A stretch of DNA of 18,518 nt, taken from assembly GCA_028691335.1 (NCBI GenBank), contig JAQUZK010000007.1, positions 1 through 18,518 on the forward strand. The letters run 5' to 3'. Shown here piece by piece: positions 14,007 to 18,518 of this stretch. The notes below the pieces were generated by a model. It did not search any database and was not told where the DNA came from. It saw only the letters and a list, made by a program, of their open reading frames with translations. How positions within the stretch are numbered: the first letter of the stretch is position 1; every line of letters begins with the position of its first letter. The DNA is from Candidatus Izemoplasmatales bacterium (GTDB lineage Bacteria; Bacillota_I; Bacilli_A; Izemoplasmatales; Hujiaoplasmataceae). The translations under genes were made by a program, and so were the position numbers.

Positions 14007-14657
14007 TTAAATCTCCTTATCTATAATATTTAGAATATCTAAAAATTCGTTAATCCAAAAATCTGGATTAACTTTTTGTAGCTCCTCTTTTTTTAAACTC
14101 CAATTAACACCACAAGTATATATTTTTGCGTTTTTACCGGCTAATATATCAGACGGAGCGTCACCTATTATCAAAGCTTTTTCAACTTTATTGAATTGAT
14201 TTAGCAGATAATAAACTGGTTTAGGGCTAGGTTTGTGTTCATCTACATCACCTAGAAACGAATAGTGCTTAATGTATTTATTTATATTATAATGTTCTAT
14301 AGAGGGTAAAGCAGATTCTTTGAATTTTGTAGTCACTATTCCTAAATTAAAATTTCTAGATTTTAAAATATCTAATACTTTTATTGCGTTATCGTAGATC
14401 TTTATGAAATCAAACTCATTCTTTTGATATATTTTTCGGTAGAAATTTATAATTTCATCTATTTTGTTTTGATCTGAGGTAATAGTTTTAAAAGTCTCTT
14501 TTAACGGAGGGCCAATCATTTCTATTAAATCAACTCTACTGTAGTTTTTTTCTGGTTGATACTTTTTAAATGTTTCTTTAAATGAATAGATTATTAACTC
14601 GTTTGAGTCCACTAAAGTCCCATCTAAGTCAAATAGAATAGTATTAATTTTTTTCAA
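14007..14657 (-). CDS. HAD-superfamily phosphatase, PpaX/Gph-like
   Basis: A 216-residue haloacid dehalogenase-fold hydrolase with a C1 helical cap. Motif I is FDLDGTLVDS, with nucleophile Asp10 and acid Asp12; the VTT of LGIVTTKF is motif II; the lysine of EHKPSPKP is motif III; and GDAPSDILAG is motif IV. Cap residues IGPPLKETF and the overall length resemble the pyrophosphatase PpaX and phosphoglycolate phosphatases. The substrate could be pyrophosphate, phosphoglycolate or another small phosphate ester and cannot be fixed here. The start is TTG with GGTGAT upstream; no ATG precedes the motif. Translation begins only about a dozen bases from the likely transcript start. It heads the operon with the HIT gene. 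Confidence 0.88.
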   Translation of the reverse strand: MKKINTILFDLDGTLVDSNELIIYSFKETFKKYQPEKNYSRVDLIEMIGPPLKETFKTITSDQNKIDEIINFYRKIYQKNEFDFIKIYDNAIKVLDILKSRNFNLGIVTTKFKESALPSIEHYNINKYIKHYSFLGDVDEHKPSPKPVYYLLNQFNKVEKALIIGDAPSDILAGKNAKIYTCGVNWSLKKEELQKVNPDFWINEFLDILNIIDKEI

Positions 14658-14674
14658 TATTTATCACCATAAAC

Positions 14675-14683
14675 ATTATAACA
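14675..14683 (-). promoter_or_regulatory. Extended -10 promoter of the HAD-HIT operon
   Basis: On the minus strand TGT precedes a perfect TATAAT (14680-14675), with no good -35. The start codon is at 14657, so the untranslated leader should be only about 10-12 bases. Confidence 0.65.
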
Positions 14684-14756
14684 AATTTATAGAACATTTA
14701 TAATAGCTTATTTAAATATATTGTTTTAATGCTAAGTTACATTTTATATCTGGTTA

Positions 14757-14765
14757 TGATATAAT
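14757..14765 (+). promoter_or_regulatory. Extended -10 promoter of the lipid kinase - rnmV - ksgA - glyA operon
   Basis: TGA precedes a perfect TATAAT (14760-14765); the -35 region is weak (TTACAT at 14737-14742, 17-base spacing). The ATG is at 14781 and the ribosome site GGTGAT at 14772-14777, so the leader should be only about 9 bases. It mirrors the divergent HAD promoter 74 bases away. Confidence 0.7.
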
Positions 14766-14780
14766 TATTTTGGTGATTAA

Positions 14781-15689
14781 ATGGAAAAATTGATGCTTAT
14801 TTATAATCCGAAAAGTGGTCGTCAAAATTTTGAATCAAAATTGACTCAGATTATAAAAAAAATTGAACCAAAATTTAAAGAAATTTATGTTTTCATGACA
14901 GAATATCCAAATCACGCATCTGAACTATGTGAAAAGGCTTGTGAAGATCATTACGATATGGTGATAATCGTAGGTGGCGATGGCACTTTTAATGAGTGTG
15001 TTAACGGATTAATGAAACATAAAGAACGTCCAGTCATCGGATATTTGCCAGCAGGAACTTGCTGCGACATAGGTATGAGTTTGGGTCTTTCAAAAAATTT
15101 GTTTAAATCTTTAGAGATAATTTTAACAGGTGTTCCAGTTAAAATGGATATAGTTAAGACTAATGATAGGTATTCTTGCTATGTTACAGCTACTGGGGCT
15201 TTTATAGATATAAGCTATGTTACTGATTCTAAGCTAAAGAAGAAAATAGGTTATTTTGCTTATATAGTTAAAGCGTTTGAAGAAATTTTTACAATACCTA
15301 AGATGGATATGACGATTCATCATGATAATGAAGTTTGTAAAGGAGTTTATACGCTTGTTCTTATAATCAACTCAAAAAGAGTTGCAGGCGTAAATATGAT
15401 TTATAAACCAAGTTTAGATGACGGGCTTGTTAATGTGGTTTTATATAAAAACGTGTTTCCATTTAATTTTATTTTGTTTGCTTTATCGTTTATATTTCCT
15501 TTTTGGTCTACCCCTTTAGTTAAGAGATTTAAAACTAATCGAATGGAGATTAAAACTAGCTCTAAGGCAGCTTGGAATGTGGATGGTGAATTTGGTGGAA
15601 GTGGGAATCAAATTATTGAGGTTTCGAACCAAGCAATAGATGTTATTGTACCTGAAAAAATTAAGAAAAGGTATTTTACAAATCAATGA
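14781..15689 (+). CDS. Diacylglycerol/lipid kinase family protein (YegS/DgkB type)
   Basis: A soluble lipid kinase of the DAGK catalytic family, which in Gram-positives phosphorylates diacylglycerol to phosphatidic acid for phospholipid recycling. The N-terminus LMLIYNPKSGR and the ATP-site motif GGDGTFNECVNG at residues 65-76 are diagnostic. After these come the small GVPVKMDIV motif, TATGAFIDISY, and a C-terminal AAWNVDGE block of the acyl-binding domain. The second phosphate loop reads PAGTCCDIGMSLGL (from residue 90), where GTTND is more usual, so the asparagine is replaced by cysteine. The 302 residues are normal. The start has GGTGAT and a very short leader. It overlaps rnmV by 4 bases and heads the operon. 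DgkB is likely, but the lipid acceptor is not proven. Confidence 0.88.
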   Translation: MEKLMLIYNPKSGRQNFESKLTQIIKKIEPKFKEIYVFMTEYPNHASELCEKACEDHYDMVIIVGGDGTFNECVNGLMKHKERPVIGYLPAGTCCDIGMSLGLSKNLFKSLEIILTGVPVKMDIVKTNDRYSCYVTATGAFIDISYVTDSKLKKKIGYFAYIVKAFEEIFTIPKMDMTIHHDNEVCKGVYTLVLIINSKRVAGVNMIYKPSLDDGLVNVVLYKNVFPFNFILFALSFIFPFWSTPLVKRFKTNRMEIKTSSKAAWNVDGEFGGSGNQIIEVSNQAIDVIVPEKIKKRYFTNQ

Positions 15690-16231
15690 AAAAGAATCAA
15701 ATTATAGTAGTAGAAGGTTTTCATGATGAATCAAGAATTAAATCAGTTTATCCAAATGTCGAATGTATAGTTACAAATGGAAGTGAAATTTCTGAAGAGA
15801 CACTTAGTTTAATATATAGAGCGAGTTTAATAAATGATGTGGTTTTGTTTTTAGATCCTGATACTCCAGGAAAGAAAATCACTAATAAGATTTTAGAGAC
15901 TAAGGGTATTTATAAGTTTGCATATATATCCAGTGAGAAGGCTAAAAACACCCAAAACACTAAGGTTGGTGTAGAACATGCATCTATTGAGGATATTAAA
16001 TCTAGTTTAGAGAATTTGATTAGTCTTGAATACAATAATAACAAAATTTGTAGAAATGACTTATCAATTAGAAAAATAATAAATAGTAAGAATTCATCAA
16101 AAATAAGAATGTATTTGTGCCAAAAACTTAACATTCCTTTTTCTAATGGGAAAACACTATTAAAGTATTTAAATATGTTAGACATTGATTTAGAAAGGAT
16201 AGATAATATATTGTATGAGTTTAAATATTAA
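15686..16231 (+). CDS. rnmV: Ribonuclease M5
   Basis: RNase M5 cuts both sides of precursor 5S rRNA in low-GC Gram-positives, with ribosomal protein uL18 as partner. The N-terminal half is a Toprim domain with catalytic Glu10 in VVEGFHDE, a threonine-asparagine-glycine turn (VTNGSEI), and the metal-binding pair Asp57/Asp59 in LDPDTPGKK, followed by EHASIEDI. The C-terminal half is a helical RNA-binding region with SKIRMYLCQKLNIPFSNGKTLLKYLN. The 181 residues match the family. It overlaps the upstream kinase (ATGA) and overlaps ksgA by 17 bases; the rnmV-ksgA pair is a conserved neighbour set. Confidence 0.96.
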   Translation: MKKNQIIVVEGFHDESRIKSVYPNVECIVTNGSEISEETLSLIYRASLINDVVLFLDPDTPGKKITNKILETKGIYKFAYISSEKAKNTQNTKVGVEHASIEDIKSSLENLISLEYNNNKICRNDLSIRKIINSKNSSKIRMYLCQKLNIPFSNGKTLLKYLNMLDIDLERIDNILYEFKY

Positions 16232-17084
16232 TAATGAAGCTAAGCGATTAGTAGAAGAAAATAAGATAAGTATAAAAAAGAAGTATAGTCAAAATTTCTT
16301 GTTGGATGAAAATATCATAACTAATATAATTAAAGCTTCTGGCATAGATGAAAATTCTTATGTTATTGAAGTTGGACCAGGGCTAGGAGCTTTAACAAAA
16401 CATATTGTAAATATCGCAAAAAAAGTTTTAATATATGAAGTTGATCAAGATTTAATTCCAATATTAAATGATTTCTTTATTGATAAGAAAAATTTGGTGA
16501 TTTTAAACCAAGATTTTTTGAAAGCTAAGATAGACTCAGATATTTCTAGATATTTAGATGATAGTAAGGATGTATGGTTCATCAGTAATTTACCATACCA
16601 CATAACTACCCCAATTATTATGAAAGTTTTAGAAGAGAGTCAAAAAATAAAGTCTCTTACTATTATGATGCAGATAGAGGTGGCTAGAAGATTAACTTCA
16701 AAGCCTAATACAAAGGATTATAATGCTTTGAGTATTATCGTTCAAGATCAAACTAATGCATCTTATTTATTTAAAGTCCCTAGAAGCGTTTTTAAACCGA
16801 AGCCTAATGTAGACTCTGCGGTTATCAATTTGATTAGAAAAGAATTAGATGATAGTATTGATCAAGAGGGCTTCTATAAGTTTGTTCATAATGCTTTTTC
16901 TCAAAGAAGAAAAACTTTGGTTAATAATCTATATGATAGTTACTCAGACTTGGGAAAAGAATATTTTAAGAATTTGCTTGAAAGAAATAATATTATTGAT
17001 ACAATTAGAGGAGAGGCTCTTACTTTAGAAGAGTTTAAAATAATTTATACAGATTTTATAAAGGAGAAAGAGAAATGTATTTAA
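16215..17084 (+). CDS. ksgA: 16S rRNA (adenine1518/1519-N6) dimethyltransferase
   Basis: KsgA dimethylates two adjacent adenines in helix 45 of 16S rRNA with S-adenosylmethionine during late small-subunit assembly. Motifs are KKYSQNFLLDENI near residues 22-34, the SAM-binding IEVGPGLGALT at 51-61, the acidic YEVDQDL at 74-80, DFL, and the catalytic NLPYHITTPI from residue 123. These are followed by MMQIEVARRL and VFKPKPNVDSAVI, then the small C-terminal helical domain (FSQRRKTLVNNL). The 289 residues are typical. The chosen ATG lies inside the rnmV end, and the stop lies 10 bases inside glyA, so it is a tightly packed rRNA-maturation pair. Confidence 0.96.
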   Translation: MSLNINNEAKRLVEENKISIKKKYSQNFLLDENIITNIIKASGIDENSYVIEVGPGLGALTKHIVNIAKKVLIYEVDQDLIPILNDFFIDKKNLVILNQDFLKAKIDSDISRYLDDSKDVWFISNLPYHITTPIIMKVLEESQKIKSLTIMMQIEVARRLTSKPNTKDYNALSIIVQDQTNASYLFKVPRSVFKPKPNVDSAVINLIRKELDDSIDQEGFYKFVHNAFSQRRKTLVNNLYDSYSDLGKEYFKNLLERNNIIDTIRGEALTLEEFKIIYTDFIKEKEKCI

Positions 17085-18313
17085 AGAATTCTGATAATGA
17101 ACTTTTTCAGGTCATTCAAAAAGAATTACAAAGGCAACAATCTCACATTGAATTAATTGCATCAGAAAATTTTGTTTCATTAGGCGTTTTAGAAGCTGAT
17201 GGAAGCGTATTGACAAATAAATACGCAGAAGGATATCCAGGGAAAAGATATTACGGTGGATGTGAAGCAGTAGATATGGCAGAGGATTTAGCTAGAGAAA
17301 GAGTTAAACAACTTTTTAATGTAAAATTTGCCAACGTTCAACCACATTCAGGCTCAACAGCGAATATGGGTGCTTATAGAGCGATAATAAATCCCGGGGA
17401 TAAAGTAATGGGTATGGCACTTGATCAGGGAGGACATTTGACTCACGGACATCCTTTAAGTTTTAGCGGAATTGATTATGAATTCTACCCCTATTATGTA
17501 AGCAAAGATGAAGAAGTTATCGATTATGATGATTTAGAAAAAAAGGCTCTCGAAATACAACCTAGATTGATAGTTGCTGGAGCTAGTGCTTATCCTAGAA
17601 TATTAGATTTTAAAAGATTTAGAGAAATATGTGATAAAGTTGGAGCGATGTTAATGGTTGATATGGCTCATATCGCTGGTTTAGTGGCAGCTAAATTACA
17701 TCCGAATCCTTGTGATTACGCTGATATAGTTACTTCAACGACTCACAAAACTCTAAGGGGTCCTAGAGGAGGTATTATTCTTACCAATAATGAAGAAATA
17801 GCAAAAAATGTTGATAGAGTAGTTTTCCCAGGAATTCAAGGCGGGCCACTTATGCATATAATAGCAGCAAAAGCTGCAGCTTTTAAAGAAGCTTTAACAG
17901 ATGATTTTATTGAATATCAAAAACAAGTTGTAAAGAATGCAAAAGTATTTGCAGAAGAGTTTATGAATTTAGGCTATCATGTTGTTAGCAATGGTACTGA
18001 CAATCATTTATTGTTGCTAGATGTGCTTTCTAAAGCAAATATGAGCGGTAAAAAAGCTGAAAGATTATTAGATGATGCAAATATAACATGTAATAAAAAT
18101 ACTATTCCTTATGATACAAAAAAACCTTTTGTTACTAGCGGTATTAGGTTGTGAACTCCTGCGATGACTTCTAGAGGGTTTAAAGAAGAAGATTTCGTTG
18201 AAGTCGCAAGATTAATTGATCAAGTACTAATGAACCCAGAAAATGAAACAGTTTTGGCACATGTTAAGGAAGAAGTTAAAAAGTTAACTGATAAATATCC
18301 TTTACCATATTAA
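17075..18313 (+). pseudogene. glyA: Serine hydroxymethyltransferase interrupted by an in-frame TGA
   Basis: SHMT converts serine and tetrahydrofolate to glycine and methylene-tetrahydrofolate, a main one-carbon source. Codons 1-359 encode a normal enzyme: LIASENF, NKYAEGYPGKRYYGG, HSGSTANMGAYRA, DMAHIAGLVA, and the PLP lysine Lys225 in TTHKTLRGPRGG. Then SGIRL is followed by TGA at 18152-18154, where the family has glycine (GIRLGTPA). The frame continues unbroken with TPAMTSRGFKEEDF to TAA at 18311, for 412 codons in all, the normal length. One base (GGA to TGA) explains it. If TGA is read as stop, the product lacks 53 C-terminal residues and is probably inactive. A sequencing error, a real null allele and readthrough all remain possible. 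The ATG has AAGGAG 8 bases upstream and overlaps ksgA. Confidence 0.9.
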
Positions 18314-18350
18314 AAAAAGTTTGCGATTTTTTATTATCGCAAACTTTTTT
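18313..18350. terminator. Bidirectional terminator between glyA and hslO
   Basis: AAAAAAGTTTGCGAT (18313-18327) and ATCGCAAACTTTTTT (18336-18350) form a perfect 15-bp stem with an 8-base T-rich loop, flanked by A and T runs on the two sides. The right arm is also the last coding part of hslO, whose TAA stop (18334-18336) lies at the loop edge. Confidence 0.9.
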
Positions 18351-18518
18351 CAATTTCTTTCAACTCGTCAATTTGAAATACATATTTTGTTTTACAAAAT
18401 TCACAAGCAATTTCAATAGGTTGCCCTTCACTAATTATTTCTTTCAACTCTTTTTTATCTAGCGTAGATAAACCTTTAAAGAATCTTTCTTTAGAACAGT
18501 CACATTTATACCTAAGTG
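18334..18518 (-). CDS. hslO: Redox-regulated chaperone Hsp33, C-terminal part (cut by window end)
   Basis: Hsp33 is a cytosolic holdase chaperone activated by oxidation and unfolding, through loss of zinc from four cysteines. The last 61 codons are present and contain that switch: YKCDCSKERFFKGL with the CxC pair, and about 30 residues later ACEFCKTKYVF with the CxxC pair. The product ends LKEIEKSLR. The final codons are shared with the glyA terminator stem, so the same DNA codes for the protein and ends its transcript. The N-terminal chaperone domain lies beyond the window. Identification rests on the zinc motif with its spacing and the conserved RFFKGL. Confidence 0.93.
   Translation of the reverse strand, partial: LRYKCDCSKERFFKGLSTLDKKELKEIISEGQPIEIACEFCKTKYVFQIDELKEIEKSLR

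Noticed and set aside
1..18518. Use of the Mycoplasma genetic code (TGA as tryptophan).
   Set aside because: TGA ends aroC, aroQ, rnpA and the lipid kinase at natural family ends with ATGA overlaps, and the conserved tryptophans are TGG. The glyA TGA replaces glycine, not tryptophan.
1..18518. CRISPR arrays, defence islands, prophage or transposon genes.
   Set aside because: No regularly spaced direct repeats, transposase, integrase or nuclease clusters were seen. Genes are compact housekeeping units with similar base composition.

Overview
The window is a strongly AT-rich chromosomal segment of a low-GC Gram-positive bacterium (Bacillota, class Bacilli, probably near Acholeplasmatales, Izemoplasmatales or Erysipelotrichia; this placement is inferred). 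It spans the replication origin. The ancestral origin order is intact: dnaN and dnaA read left and rpmH, rnpA, yidC, jag read right, on either side of a gap holding three exact TTTTCCACA DnaA boxes and one degenerate copy. TGG encodes every tryptophan and TGA ends several genes in ATGA overlaps, so the standard bacterial code applies, not the Mycoplasma code.

Layout. 1-2999 (+): the 3' end of a shikimate operon (aroC end, an aroE-aroK fusion, aroQ, a type I DAHP synthase), with overlapping genes and read towards the origin. 3068-3283 (+): a small two-helix membrane protein with its own promoter. 3330-7286 (-): an operon of a COG2509-type FAD-dependent dehydrogenase, purA and a class I aminotransferase. 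7417-10057 (-): dnaN and dnaA. 10073-10291: candidate oriC. 10363-13256 (+): rpmH, rnpA, yidC, jag, pth, covering ribosome and tRNA processing and membrane insertion. 13257-13579: a gap with two terminators and an unexplained coding-like stretch. 13580-14657 (-): a HAD phosphatase and a HIT protein. 14781-18313 (+): a diacylglycerol-kinase-family lipid kinase, rnmV (5S rRNA maturation), ksgA (16S rRNA dimethylation) and glyA. 18334-18518 (-): the 3' end of hslO (Hsp33).

Most of the window is housekeeping content. The strongest anomaly is an in-frame TGA in glyA at the invariant glycine of the GIRLGTPA motif, with the rest of the protein intact beyond it. Other points of interest are the AroE-AroK fusion with a changed nucleotide-binding loop, an acidic extracytoplasmic domain on the YidC lipoprotein, a variant DnaA-box set with one box at the dnaA stop codon, and the coding-like stretch near 13.4 kb. 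I found no CRISPR array, intact transposon, rRNA or tRNA gene, and no convincing new multi-gene system.
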